Shown here: positions 1 through 9,180 of the stretch, piece by piece
How positions within the stretch are numbered: the stretch's first letter is position 1
How the letters are laid out: each line of letters begins with the position of its first letter
DNA from: Nocardioides marmoriginsengisoli
Lineage (GTDB): Bacteria > Actinomycetota > Actinomycetes > Propionibacteriales > Nocardioidaceae
Direction: 5' to 3'
NCBI RefSeq assembly: GCF_003725695.1
Contig: NZ_RJSE01000007.1
Coordinates: 410,484 to 474,483, forward strand
Length of the DNA stretch: 64,000 nt
Made by a program: the position numbers and the translations under genes
Notes under the pieces: generated by a model
What the model was told of the DNA's origin: nothing
Database searches by the model: none
The model's input: the letters and a program-made list of their open reading frames with translations, nothing else

Positions 1-1
1 G

Positions 2-553
2 GTGGCGCTCTGGCTCGGGCACCGCCACCGCGGCGGGCTGCTCGCGATCAACCTGACCAACATCGGCCGGGCGGTGCCGATCGTGGCGATGCTCTCGCTG
101 TTCTCGCTGAGCGTCTTCGGGAGCGGCTACCTGGGGCCGTACGGCCGCTCCGGCCTGGCCACCCTGGTCACGCTGGCCCTGTTCGCGCTGCCGCCGATCG
201 TGACCAGCACCTACACCGCGCTGGTCGAGGTCGACGCCGACGTGGTCGAGGCGGCTCGCGGCATGGGGATGAGCGAGGTCGCGGTGCTGCGCCGGGTCGA
301 GCTGCCGCTGGCCGCGCCGCTGATCGTCTCCGGCCTCCGGCTCGCCGTCGTCCAGGTCTGGGCCACCGCCACGATCGCGGCGCTGGTCGCCGGCCCGGGG
401 CTCGGCAACATCATCACCCGCGGCTACGCCAACAACCAGACCGCCGAGGTCGTCGCCGGCTCGCTGATCGTCGCCCTGGTCGCACTGCTGATGGAAATCG
501 GGTTTGTCGGACTCCAGCGGATCGTGGACCCGCGTCCGGTCACGAGTCACTAA
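2..553 (+). CDS. Osmoprotectant ABC importer permease, 5' truncated (OpuCB/ProW-like)
   Basis: Inner-membrane permease of a glycine betaine/choline/proline-type ABC importer. The frame is open to the left edge, so the N-terminus is probably outside the window; the GTG at 2 is only the first start-like codon in view. Several hydrophobic helices are visible (for example PIVAMLSLFSLSVFG and SLIVALVALLMEIGF). The cytoplasmic coupling loop EAARGMGMSEVAVLRRVELP is the EAA motif that docks on the ATPase. The next gene encodes a matching binding lipoprotein, which supports the osmoprotectant family. The substrate cannot be read from sequence. Confidence 0.85.
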   Translation: MALWLGHRHRGGLLAINLTNIGRAVPIVAMLSLFSLSVFGSGYLGPYGRSGLATLVTLALFALPPIVTSTYTALVEVDADVVEAARGMGMSEVAVLRRVELPLAAPLIVSGLRLAVVQVWATATIAALVAGPGLGNIITRGYANNQTAEVVAGSLIVALVALLMEIGFVGLQRIVDPRPVTSH

Positions 554-554
554 C

Positions 555-601
555 GGCTCCGGAAACGACCTTGTAAGGCTGTCGGAGCCATGCCCTAGGG
601 T
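555..601 (+). promoter_or_regulatory. Inverted repeat and possible promoter before the binding-protein gene
   Basis: GGCTCCG at 555-561 is repeated as its complement at 583-589 (7-bp stem, 21-base loop) just after the permease stop. TTGTAA (571-576) and TAGGGT (596-601) could be -35/-10 boxes, but the 19-base spacer is long. It may be an attenuating hairpin or an internal promoter that raises binding-protein expression over permease expression. Confidence 0.25.
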
Positions 602-700
602 CGTCAGTGCGGGCACACGCTCCGGTGATCGCCGGTCGCGCGCAGGCCTGCCGGACACGCGCAGACCCTCCCAGGCTGCGGGACACAGAAGGCGGAAGAC

Positions 701-1654
701 ATGAACCCGAAGCTCGTACGACGGCTCGCGATCGCCCTGGTGGCGCCGATGCTGATGTTCACCGCAGCCTGCGGCGACGACGACAAGAAGATCGACAAGG
801 CGCCGGACGCCGTCGACGGCGGTCCCGTCACGATCGTCGGCCAGAAGTTCCCCGAGGCCGACATCATGGCCGAGCTCTACAAGGGTCTCCTCGACAACGC
901 CGGCTTCCAGGCGAAGGTGCAGGCGCTCGGCGGCCGCGACCTCTACCTCGACCCGCTGCAGAAGGGGACCGTCCAGGTCTCCACCGACTACCTCTCCTCG
1001 ATGACCGAGGCGCTCAACCGCCAGGCCAACGGTGACGACGCCAAGCTGGTCGCCTCCAACGACGCCGACGCGACCCTCGTCGAGCTCAACAAGCTCGCCG
1101 GCCCGGTCGGCCTGACCGCGCTGAAGCCCGCCGAGGCGCAGGACGCCAACGGGTTCGCGGTGACGAAGGCCTTCGCCGACGAGAACGGCATCACCACGCT
1201 GACCGAGCTCGGCGCCCTCGGCAAGGAGCTCAAGCTCGGGGCCGCTCCGGACTGTGACAAGCGGCCCGACTGCAAGGTCGGCCTCGAAGGCACCTACGGC
1301 CTGAAGATCAGCAGCGTGGTCCCGACCGGCTTCGGGTCGGACGAGACCAAGGCCGACCTCAAGAGCGGCGCCACCCAGCTCGGCCAGGTCGGCACCAGCG
1401 ACGCGACCCTCTCCAAGGACGGCCTGGTGCTGCTCGACGACGACAAGGGCCTGCAGAACGCCGAGAACCTGGTCCCGATCGTCAACTCGGCCTGGCTGAA
1501 GGAGCACCCGCAGGCGGAGGCGGCCCTGGACGCCCTGGCCGGCGTGCTGACCACCGACGACCTGGCTGAGATGATCGCGGAGGTGTCGATCGCCCGCGAG
1601 AAGCCGGCCGACGTCGCCGCCGCGTACCTCCAGGCGAAGGGACTCCTCAAGTAG
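701..1654 (+). CDS. Osmoprotectant-binding lipoprotein (OpuAC/OsmF/ProX-like)
   Basis: Extracellular solute-binding subunit of the importer begun upstream; it should capture a quaternary-amine osmolyte and deliver it to the permease. It is 317 residues. A lipoprotein signal peptide ends in FTAAC, with the lipidated cysteine at residue 24, followed by an acidic linker. The mature domain starts VTIVGQKFPEADIMAELYKG, the typical start of the OpuAC/QAT family. GGAAG lies just before the ATG. It follows the permease after 147 bases. Ligand specificity is not evident. Confidence 0.85.
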   Translation: MNPKLVRRLAIALVAPMLMFTAACGDDDKKIDKAPDAVDGGPVTIVGQKFPEADIMAELYKGLLDNAGFQAKVQALGGRDLYLDPLQKGTVQVSTDYLSSMTEALNRQANGDDAKLVASNDADATLVELNKLAGPVGLTALKPAEAQDANGFAVTKAFADENGITTLTELGALGKELKLGAAPDCDKRPDCKVGLEGTYGLKISSVVPTGFGSDETKADLKSGATQLGQVGTSDATLSKDGLVLLDDDKGLQNAENLVPIVNSAWLKEHPQAEAALDALAGVLTTDDLAEMIAEVSIAREKPADVAAAYLQAKGLLK

Positions 1655-1656
1655 AC

Positions 1657-4635
1657 GTGCTCCGCCGCCAGCTCGCCCGTGGCGCTCGTCGCCTCAGGCA
1701 CGGGCGGCCCACGCTCAGCATCGTCGTGCTCGCGGCCGGGGGAGACCCCGGCCGCTTGCGCGCGACCCTCGACGCGGTCCGGGACCAGCCGTCCCCGTCG
1801 ATCGAGTTCGTCGTCGTCTCGTACGGCGACCCGCGCTCCGCCGGCCGTGCTGCCGCCGGTGACGACACCCGGGTACGGTTCCGGGAGGCCGAGGACCTCG
1901 CGAGTGCCCGTGCCCGCGGGGTGCAGGCGGCCCGCGGCACCCACGTGATCGTCGCCAGCCCGGGCGACCGCTACCCCCGGGCGGCGCTGGCCGACCTGGT
2001 CCCCGCGCTCGCCCGCGACGAGGCGCTCCTGCTCGCCACCGAGGCCGGTGAGCCGGACCGGGCCGACCTGCTGAGCCGCCCCGACTTCGCCCGGCTGCCG
2101 TTCCTCGGCCGGCTGGTGGTGCCGCGCGAGCAGCTGCTCGCCGCTCTGGGTGGTTCCCGGGTGACCGACGACCCCGACGGGCTGCGGATCGCCCTCGACG
2201 TCCTCGACGCCGGGGTCACCCTGACGCCGTACCGGGCCTGGTTCGACGGCCGCCTCGCCGAGCGCGGTCCCTTCCAGGTCAGGGCCGACCCGCTGGCCCG
2301 GCTGGAGGCCCACGTCGCCCGCGACCGGGACACCCTGGTGGCCCTGGTCGAGCGCCCGGCCGCCCGCGTGCAGCGGGCCGTCGGCGCGCTGGCCGAGCTG
2401 CGACCCTTCCTCGCCGCCGCCGAGGCGGCGACGGCCGACCAGCGGGAGCTGCTCCGGGAGCAGGCGGGCTCCCTGGCCGCGCTGGCCGCCGACCAGCTGG
2501 AGTCCGTCGACGTGCTGACCAGGATCCTCGCCGAGCTGGCTGCCGCCGGTGACTACGACGGGCTGGTCGACCTGGTCGCGTCCCGGGAGTTCGCCGACGG
2601 CTTCGGCACCCGGGTCGTCGACGGCGCGGTGGTCGCCCAGCTCGCGGATCCCCAGCTCACGGGGCGCGAGCCCCTCCGCGTGCTGACGGAGCACGAGACC
2701 CCGCTCCGCGCCCAGCTCCGCCGGCTCCGGGTGATCGACGACGAGCTGGTCCTCGAGGTGCTCGCCGGGGTCCGCCTCGTCGACACGGTCGAACCCCGGG
2801 TCGAGGCCCGGCTGGTCGACGCCGACCGCTCCGTGCCCGCCCGGGTGACGGTGACCGCCGACGCGGCGGTGACCCGCTGGCTGGCCGGGTCCGAGCAGGA
2901 CCAGGACGGCGGTCTGCTCACCCTGCGGGTACCTGTCGGAGCGCTCGGACCGGGGCTCTGGCGCCTCGATCTCGACTGGGCCGACCGGGGTGTGCGCCGT
3001 TCCGGGACGGTCGACGACCTGGACCGCGCCGGGTCGGCCGGTCGTGCCGCCGTACCGCTGACCTCCTCGACGACGATCGCCGCCCGGGCACGGCACGGAC
3101 GCGTCGTCCTGGCCGTGGCCGCAGGCCAGGCTGACGGCCCCGCGAGCACGCTGCGGAAGATCGAGGCCGTGGACGGGGCGCTGCGGCTGACCACCTCCGC
3201 CACGGTCACCGGCGTCCGGCTCGAGGGCAACGGGCACCGGGTGCCGGCGACCGCCGGCGGTGCTCCCGGGTTCTGGAACCTGCCGCTGACCGACGACCCG
3301 TGGAGCCTGGGCGCGGCTCCGCTGCCGACCGGGGCCTACCGGCTGGTGTTCGACGGCGCGGCCGTGGTTCCCGACCCGGCGCTGGTCGACCTGCTGCCGA
3401 CCGACGAGCGGACCGCCCTGCACCGGGTCGAGGTAGCACGGGGGCACGGCGGGATCGTGGTCCACCTGGGTCCGCTGCTGGCCGACGACGAGCTCGGCCG
3501 GCGGGCGCAGCGCCGCCTCCAGGCCGAGCACCTGGTCGAGCGGCCGCTCGACCCGCGCCTGGTCTACTTCCAGTCGTTCACCGGCCAGTGGCCGGGCGAC
3601 CACCCGCTGGCGATCCAGCAAGAGCTGTTCCGCCGGCGGCCCGACCTCGACGTCCGCTGGGTCGTCGCGGACTCCTCCGCCACGCCGCCCCCGGGCTCCC
3701 GGGCGCTGCTGTTCCGCAGCCGGGAGTGGCACGACGTGCTGGCGCGGGCGTCGTACGTGGTCACCAACATCGAGCTGGAGAAGACCGCCACCCGACGTCC
3801 CGGCCAGCAGATCCTGCAGACCTTTCACGGCTACCCGTCCAAGGCGATGGGGCTCGGGCTCTGGAAGCCGCGCGGGTTGCTGCCCAGCCAGATCGAGCGA
3901 CAGCTGGACCACACCTCGCGGACCTGGAACAACCTGCTCACCCCGGATCCCGAGATGGATCAGTACTACCGCCGCGACTACGCCTACGACGGCCGGATCC
4001 TCGCGCTCGGCTACCCGCGCGACGACGTCCTGGTCGGCTCGGCGCTCGCCGAGCTGCGCGCCGCGACCCGGGCCCGGCTCGGCATCGGCGAGCACCAGCA
4101 CGCCGTGCTCTACGCGCCGACCTGGCGCGACGACCTGGCCACCAACTTCCGGGCCGCCGAGGCGGTGCACCACCTCGACGTGGAGGAGGCGGCTGCGGCG
4201 CTCGGCAAGGACTACGTGCTGCTGATGCGCGGCCACCGGTTCCACGCCCCGCGGGCAGGGACCGGGTCGCGGGTCGTCGACGTGACCGGCCACCCGGACA
4301 TCAACCACCTGATCGCCGCCTCGGACGCGGCGGTCCTCGACTACTCCTCGCTGCGCTTCGACTTCGCCATCACCGGCAAGCCGATGGTGTTCCTGGTGCC
4401 GGACCTGGAGACCTACGGGTCCCGGACCCGCGGGTTCCTCTGGGACTACCGCGAGACGGCGCCCGGGCCGCTGGTCGCCACCACCGCCGAGGTGATCGGC
4501 GAGCTGCGCGACCTGGACCGGCTCGGCGCCCGCTGGTCGGCCGACCTGGTCGCCTTCAACGCCCGCTACAACAGGCTCCAGGACGGCCGGGCGGCCGAAC
4601 GGGTGGTGGAGGAGTTCTTCGGTCCGCTGCTCTGA
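1657..4635 (+). CDS. CDP-glycerol glycerophosphotransferase-type protein with degenerate GT2 domain
   Basis: Large (992 aa) predicted teichoic-acid polymerase or priming transferase acting at the inner membrane face. The C-terminal third carries the TagB/TagF (PF04464) signature: LQTFHGYPSKAMG, LGYPRDD, YAPTWRDD and DAAVLDYSSLRFDF, with the usual closing ITGKPMVFLVPD. The N-terminal ~100 residues look like a GT2 fold (LSIVVLAAGGDPGRLRATLD) but lack the nucleotide-binding DDGS motif and the DxD metal motif; the matching positions read VVSYGDPRS and VASPGDRYP. The middle third is a low-similarity beta-rich linker. GTG start 2 bases after the lipoprotein stop. It converges on the sulfotransferase-like gene. 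Acceptor and the transferred polyol phosphate are unknown. Confidence 0.8.
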   Translation: MLRRQLARGARRLRHGRPTLSIVVLAAGGDPGRLRATLDAVRDQPSPSIEFVVVSYGDPRSAGRAAAGDDTRVRFREAEDLASARARGVQAARGTHVIVASPGDRYPRAALADLVPALARDEALLLATEAGEPDRADLLSRPDFARLPFLGRLVVPREQLLAALGGSRVTDDPDGLRIALDVLDAGVTLTPYRAWFDGRLAERGPFQVRADPLARLEAHVARDRDTLVALVERPAARVQRAVGALAELRPFLAAAEAATADQRELLREQAGSLAALAADQLESVDVLTRILAELAAAGDYDGLVDLVASREFADGFGTRVVDGAVVAQLADPQLTGREPLRVLTEHETPLRAQLRRLRVIDDELVLEVLAGVRLVDTVEPRVEARLVDADRSVPARVTVTADAAVTRWLAGSEQDQDGGLLTLRVPVGALGPGLWRLDLDWADRGVRRSGTVDDLDRAGSAGRAAVPLTSSTTIAARARHGRVVLAVAAGQADGPASTLRKIEAVDGALRLTTSATVTGVRLEGNGHRVPATAGGAPGFWNLPLTDDPWSLGAAPLPTGAYRLVFDGAAVVPDPALVDLLPTDERTALHRVEVARGHGGIVVHLGPLLADDELGRRAQRRLQAEHLVERPLDPRLVYFQSFTGQWPGDHPLAIQQELFRRRPDLDVRWVVADSSATPPPGSRALLFRSREWHDVLARASYVVTNIELEKTATRRPGQQILQTFHGYPSKAMGLGLWKPRGLLPSQIERQLDHTSRTWNNLLTPDPEMDQYYRRDYAYDGRILALGYPRDDVLVGSALAELRAATRARLGIGEHQHAVLYAPTWRDDLATNFRAAEAVHHLDVEEAAAALGKDYVLLMRGHRFHAPRAGTGSRVVDVTGHPDINHLIAASDAAVLDYSSLRFDFAITGKPMVFLVPDLETYGSRTRGFLWDYRETAPGPLVATTAEVIGELRDLDRLGARWSADLVAFNARYNRLQDGRAAERVVEEFFGPLL

Positions 4636-4695
4636 GCGGAAGAGTCCGGACGCTCAACCCGGCCGCTCAGCCTGTCGAGACGCCGGGACGGGCCC

Positions 4696-5859
4696 TCAGC
4701 GCAGCCGAAGCCGCCGAGCGACCCGGCCGCCCAGCAGCCGGACCAGCTCGCGCCCGCCGAGCTCCTTGGCGGGCGACTTCCGCGCGCGCGATGCCTGGCG
4801 CGACTCCATCGCCGCCAGGGACTGCGATCCGTCGACGGCCCCGCGGACCACGTCGGCGAGCAGGTCCAGGGAGATCTCGGTGATCTCCGCGGGCAGCTCG
4901 GCGGGCTCGACGTTGCCGCGCAGGAGCAGCCGGGACGGATCGCCGACCACCCGCACCCCGGCCGCGGTGATCGCCGCGACCTGAGCTTCGGCTCGGTCCG
5001 CCACCTTCTCGTAGGCCCACCCGGGGAGACCGGTGATCTTCGGGCCGCCCTCCTCCAGCGCCGTCCGCAGCGCCTTCACGGTGCCGGCCTGGATGATCCG
5101 CCAGTACTGCTGCGGCGTCCACCCGTTCTCGCGCGCCATCAGGTTGAGGCGGCGCACCGCCTCGGTCTGGGTGAAGGTCAGCGACGTGTTCGACCGGGTG
5201 CTTCCGGGTTGGAGGGTGCCCTCGTCGAGCCCGAGGAAGGCCTCGAAGGTGTTCGGGGTCAGCCGGCGGTCGGCCTCGTCGGCGACGATCACCGTCATCC
5301 GGTCGCGGTCCAGGTGCCGGGCCCAGCGGTCCAGGATCGGGCCGACGTCGTGCGACTCCCACATCATCCGGGCTTCCCAGTCCCGGTCCGGGTCGTCGAC
5401 GACGTGGTGCAGGAACTCCTCGTAGCCGAGCGTCATCCGAGACTTCACCCGCTCCTGCCAGTGCGACGGCAGCAGCTTGTCGAGCCGGCGGGCGACGTAG
5501 ACCAGGTGGGTCCGCTCGGCGCCGGTGCCGGCCAGGATGCGGGCGATCGCGTCGTCGTCGGCGCGGCCGAAGTCCTCGTTGCTCACGCAGATCCGGGGCA
5601 GCTCGTTCCGGGCGATCTCGTCGACGTACGACGTCCAGCGGGCGATTCGCGGTGCCGCTCGTCCGACCGCGGAGTTGATCCCCATCACGGCCCAGCCGCC
5701 TTCGCGCGGCCGCATCTCGTTGCCGGGGTAGAGCACGCCCTGGGCGGCGAGCTCGGCACGGGACTCGTGCATCGCCGTCTGGATCGCGGTGGAGCCGGTC
5801 TTCTGCGGGCCGATGTGCAGCAGCAGGGCGCCCTCGGGGAGGAGGAGCGAGTCGGTCAT
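4696..5859 (-). CDS. Sulfotransferase-like protein
   Basis: 387-residue predicted cytoplasmic sulfotransferase-fold protein. Near the N-terminus HIGPQKTGSTAIQTAMHES resembles the PAPS-binding phosphosulfate loop (P-K-T-G-S/T). The rest is divergent and the C-terminus is very basic (RARKSPAKELGG, then RRLRLR). The ATG overlaps the stop of the upstream transferase by ATGA (5856-5859), so the two are translationally coupled. Context suggests modification of a wall polymer or its sugar. A non-catalytic PAPS-fold or a kinase-like use of the loop cannot be excluded. Confidence 0.7.
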   Translation of the reverse strand: MTDSLLLPEGALLLHIGPQKTGSTAIQTAMHESRAELAAQGVLYPGNEMRPREGGWAVMGINSAVGRAAPRIARWTSYVDEIARNELPRICVSNEDFGRADDDAIARILAGTGAERTHLVYVARRLDKLLPSHWQERVKSRMTLGYEEFLHHVVDDPDRDWEARMMWESHDVGPILDRWARHLDRDRMTVIVADEADRRLTPNTFEAFLGLDEGTLQPGSTRSNTSLTFTQTEAVRRLNLMARENGWTPQQYWRIIQAGTVKALRTALEEGGPKITGLPGWAYEKVADRAEAQVAAITAAGVRVVGDPSRLLLRGNVEPAELPAEITEISLDLLADVVRGAVDGSQSLAAMESRQASRARKSPAKELGGRELVRLLGGRVARRLRLR

Positions 5860-8800
5860 GTCTGCCTCCAGGGCATCGAGTCGTCGAGGAGGGTGGCCAG
5901 CACCCGTTCGGTGGCCCGGCCGTCGTGGAGGCCGTTGAAGCGCTGGTTGAACGCCGCGACCTGGTCGGCGTACTCCGTGCGGAGGACGTCGGGCCGGCTG
6001 AGCGCTTCGGCAACCTCCGCGGTGGTGGTGAGCAGCGGGCCGGGTGCCGAGTCCTCGAAGCTGAACAGCGGCGGCCGCAGCCCGAAGTACGTGTCGCGGT
6101 CGGGGACGAAGAAGACCATCGGCTTGCCGGTGATCGCCCAGTCGAACCGGAGCGAGGAGTAGTCCAGGATCGCGGCGTCCGCCGCGAGGGTCAGCTCGTT
6201 GATGTCCGGGTAGTCGGTGACGTCGACGACGGAGCCCGCCCGCGCCACCCGCTCGTCCTCGCGCTGGTTGTTGTTGTGCCCGCGGACGAGCACGACGTAC
6301 TCCGGGCCGAGGCTGTCGGTGAGCTGCTTGAGGTCGAGCTCGTCGAAGCGGCTGGCGGCGTACGTCTTGGTGGTCAGCGTGTCCCGGTACGTCGGCGCGT
6401 ACAGCACGACGGTCTTCTCCTCGGGGACGCCGATCCGGGCCAGCACCGTGCTGCGGACGGCCGCGGCGTCGGCGTTGACCAGGATGTCCGTGCGCGGGTA
6501 GCCGGCCACCAGGACGGCCCCCTCGTAGAGGTACTGCTCGCGGTAGTACGCCTCGCACTCGGCGCTCGGGACCAGGATCAGGTCCCACTCCTCGTTGGCC
6601 TTGGCGACCGCGTGCTTGATCTGGCCCGGCGTGAACGCCTTGCTCCGCCAGAAGTCCAGGCCCATCGTCTTGAACGGGTAGCCGTGGAAGGTCTGCAGGT
6701 AGGCCTGGCCGGGCTTGATCCGGAACCACGGCCCGAAGTCGATGTTCTTGCTCAGGTAGCGGCTGCGGGCGATCGCGTCGTACCAGGCGGCGCTGCCGAT
6801 CACGACCCGCTCGGCGCCCTGGGGGACCAGGGTCGAGGAGTCGGCGACTCCCCAGATCCGGGTGATGTCGGGTCGCGTCGCGGCGAGGTGGCGGTCGATC
6901 GCGAGCTGGCTGTCGGTCGCGAACTCGCCGAGGTAGCTGGCGAGCAGGAAGGAGTCGGTCAGCGCCGGAGTCCCCGCCCGGTACGCCGCGTGCAGCCGGA
7001 ACTGGTTGTACCGGCCGAGCTCGTCGGCCTCGAGCGGCGGAGCCAGCGTGAACCGCAGCGGGACCTTCTTGCCGAAGGTGACGTTGAGGGCGCGGCCGTC
7101 GTCGAGGAGCCGTACCGGCAGCGAGCCGGCGAAGTCCGCGGACGGGTGCGGGCCCTTGCCGTCCACCTTGAGGACGTAGTCGGCGCTGGGGGCGGTGTGC
7201 GGGGTCGACCCGAACTCCTGGGTGACCGTCGAGAACCGGGCGACGGTGTCGGTCGACCCGACCAGCTCGAGGGTGGTCCGGGCGTTGCCCAGCGTCGCCT
7301 TGCGCAGCTGCGCGGCGGTCGCCGAGGAGAAGGTCAGCACGATCTCGTCGGCGGTGATCGCGACGTCCTCGACCAGCGGCCCCTTCGGGACTGCCGGGGG
7401 GTGCTTGAGCCCGCCGGCGCGGAGCCGGAAGGTGAAGCCCAGGCTGGGATCCCACTCCGGCCGGACGCCGAGCCGCGCCCCGTCGATCTCGACGTCGCGC
7501 GGCAGCGGCTCCTCGGCCGAGGAGCCCATGATCGGGTAGTGGAACGTCCCTGACGAGGTGATGCCCTCGCCGGTGATGGACCCGTGCAGGGACCACGGCT
7601 GCCCGGGAGCCAGGTCGGCCAGCGGGATCCGCACCCGGAAGCCCGCGGTGGCGCAGCCGGCGTACGGGAGCGGGGCCCAGAGGTTCGCCTCGCCGAAGGT
7701 CTCGTGGGCGAAGGCCAGCGGGATCTCGGTGTCGCCGGAGCGCAGCGCCAGCGTCATCTCCGGGGTCGCGTCGGTGACGTCCAGCCCGCGGTGCCGCATC
7801 CAGCCGGTGAGCTCCACCTCGGGCGTCGCGCCGGGGTGCCAGGTGAGCCGCTGGACGGCGCCCTCGAAGTGGCTCTCCAGGGTGGCCATCCGGTGCAGGT
7901 GCTCGGGCAGGCCGACCGCCCAGTCCTCGTCGTCGGGAAGGATCGCGACCAGGCTGCCGTCGACGACCCGGGTCGGCGGGACCTGGTGCACCGAGAGGAA
8001 GTACTGGGTGGCGGTGTCGACGTCGTCCCAGCGCTCGGCCGCGACCAGGTGCGCGCGGACCTTCGGGAACACCCGGACCAGGTCCCAGGCCCGGTCGGTG
8101 GCGCGCGTCGAGAAGGTCCGGTAGACCTCGGACAGCGTGGCCCGGTAGGTGTCGTCGGCGTCCAGGGCCTGCGCGACGAACGGACCGAAGTCGACCTCGA
8201 GGCACCGGGCCACCCAGACGTCGTAGGTCTGCTCCGACGCCTCGGCGCGGAGCATCGCGTGCGCCTCCTCCTTGACCTCGATCCGGTCGAGCAGGTTCTG
8301 GATCCTGGCCTTCTGGTGCCCGGTCGAGTCGTCGCGGATCCGCCAGTTGTAGGTGATCTGGCTGAGGATGTCGAACTTCTCCGCACGCACGTACGCCGCC
8401 AGCATCGGCACGTGGTCCTCGTAGGCGATGCCGCCGCGGAAGTCGCCGACGCGCTCGCGCCAGAACGAGGTCCGGAACACCCGGTTGCACGCGATGATGT
8501 CCTGCATCGCGGCCGGGAACTCGTCGATCGTGGTGCCGATCCGGTCGATCTGGTGGACGGTGCGCTGCCAGGTCGTCCGCATGTACTGGCGGTGCCGGAA
8601 GCGGCGTACCCCGCCGACGCAGAAGTCGGACCCGGATTTCCGCAGCATCGCGACCATGTGCGCGAACGCCTGCGGCGGGATGGTGTCGTCGGAGTCCATG
8701 AAGGTCAGGAACTCGGCGCGGGCCGCGGCGACCCCGACGTTGCGGGCGCTGCCCTGGCCGGCGTTGGCCTGGGTGAACACCCGGACCCGGGAGTCGCGCC

Positions 8801-9089
8801 GCTCGTAGTCGCGCAGGATCTCCAGGCAGGAGTCGGTGGAGCCGTCGTCGACGGCGATCAGCTCGAGGTTGTGCAGGCTCTGGGTCAGCGCGCTGTCCAG
8901 GGCCTCGCGCAGGTACGCCTCGACGTTGTAGACCGGCATCACCACGGTCAGCTCCGGACGCTGCCGCCGGCGCTCCCAGGCCACCAGCGGACGTCCGCCG
9001 AGCCGGCGCACGCCGCTCTTCAACCGCCGGCCGGCGCGGTTGCGGGCGAACCCGAGCACGCGCTGGGTGGTCGATGGTGACGCAGGCAT
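5856..9089 (-). CDS. Bifunctional GT2 glycosyltransferase / CDP-glycerol-type polyol-phosphate transferase
   Basis: 1077-residue two-domain enzyme. The N-terminal GT2 domain is complete: TVVMPVYNVEAYLREALDSA, AVDDGSTD and the metal-binding TFMDSDDTIPP. The C-terminal TagB/TagF domain has LQTFHGYPFKTMGLD, VAGYPRTD, VVLYAPTYRDT, then DAAILDYSSLRFDW and TGKPMVFFVPDRDTYF. The middle holds a beta-rich region. The combination suggests it adds both a sugar and polyol-phosphate units to a teichoic-acid-type chain. It lies 91 bases after the CDP-ribitol-synthase-like gene on the same strand, a likely source of its donor. A TAGACT -10-like word lies about 40 bases before the ATG. Confidence 0.82.
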   Translation of the reverse strand: MPASPSTTQRVLGFARNRAGRRLKSGVRRLGGRPLVAWERRRQRPELTVVMPVYNVEAYLREALDSALTQSLHNLELIAVDDGSTDSCLEILRDYERRDSRVRVFTQANAGQGSARNVGVAAARAEFLTFMDSDDTIPPQAFAHMVAMLRKSGSDFCVGGVRRFRHRQYMRTTWQRTVHQIDRIGTTIDEFPAAMQDIIACNRVFRTSFWRERVGDFRGGIAYEDHVPMLAAYVRAEKFDILSQITYNWRIRDDSTGHQKARIQNLLDRIEVKEEAHAMLRAEASEQTYDVWVARCLEVDFGPFVAQALDADDTYRATLSEVYRTFSTRATDRAWDLVRVFPKVRAHLVAAERWDDVDTATQYFLSVHQVPPTRVVDGSLVAILPDDEDWAVGLPEHLHRMATLESHFEGAVQRLTWHPGATPEVELTGWMRHRGLDVTDATPEMTLALRSGDTEIPLAFAHETFGEANLWAPLPYAGCATAGFRVRIPLADLAPGQPWSLHGSITGEGITSSGTFHYPIMGSSAEEPLPRDVEIDGARLGVRPEWDPSLGFTFRLRAGGLKHPPAVPKGPLVEDVAITADEIVLTFSSATAAQLRKATLGNARTTLELVGSTDTVARFSTVTQEFGSTPHTAPSADYVLKVDGKGPHPSADFAGSLPVRLLDDGRALNVTFGKKVPLRFTLAPPLEADELGRYNQFRLHAAYRAGTPALTDSFLLASYLGEFATDSQLAIDRHLAATRPDITRIWGVADSSTLVPQGAERVVIGSAAWYDAIARSRYLSKNIDFGPWFRIKPGQAYLQTFHGYPFKTMGLDFWRSKAFTPGQIKHAVAKANEEWDLILVPSAECEAYYREQYLYEGAVLVAGYPRTDILVNADAAAVRSTVLARIGVPEEKTVVLYAPTYRDTLTTKTYAASRFDELDLKQLTDSLGPEYVVLVRGHNNNQREDERVARAGSVVDVTDYPDINELTLAADAAILDYSSLRFDWAITGKPMVFFVPDRDTYFGLRPPLFSFEDSAPGPLLTTTAEVAEALSRPDVLRTEYADQVAAFNQRFNGLHDGRATERVLATLLDDSMPWRQT

Positions 9090-9180
9090 GGCGGAGCGGG
9101 GGCCTCTCGGTCTGGTGCTGGGCTGCGCGCCAGTCTAGGCGGGCGCGGGGGCGGGACCGCGCGGAGCGGTGCGGCTCCGC

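Noticed and set aside
1294..4308. 1004-codon open frame on the minus strand inside the first transferase gene
   Set aside because: Antisense shadow caused by high GC; low-complexity Gly/Arg/Pro translation with no domain, while the plus strand has clear TagF motifs.
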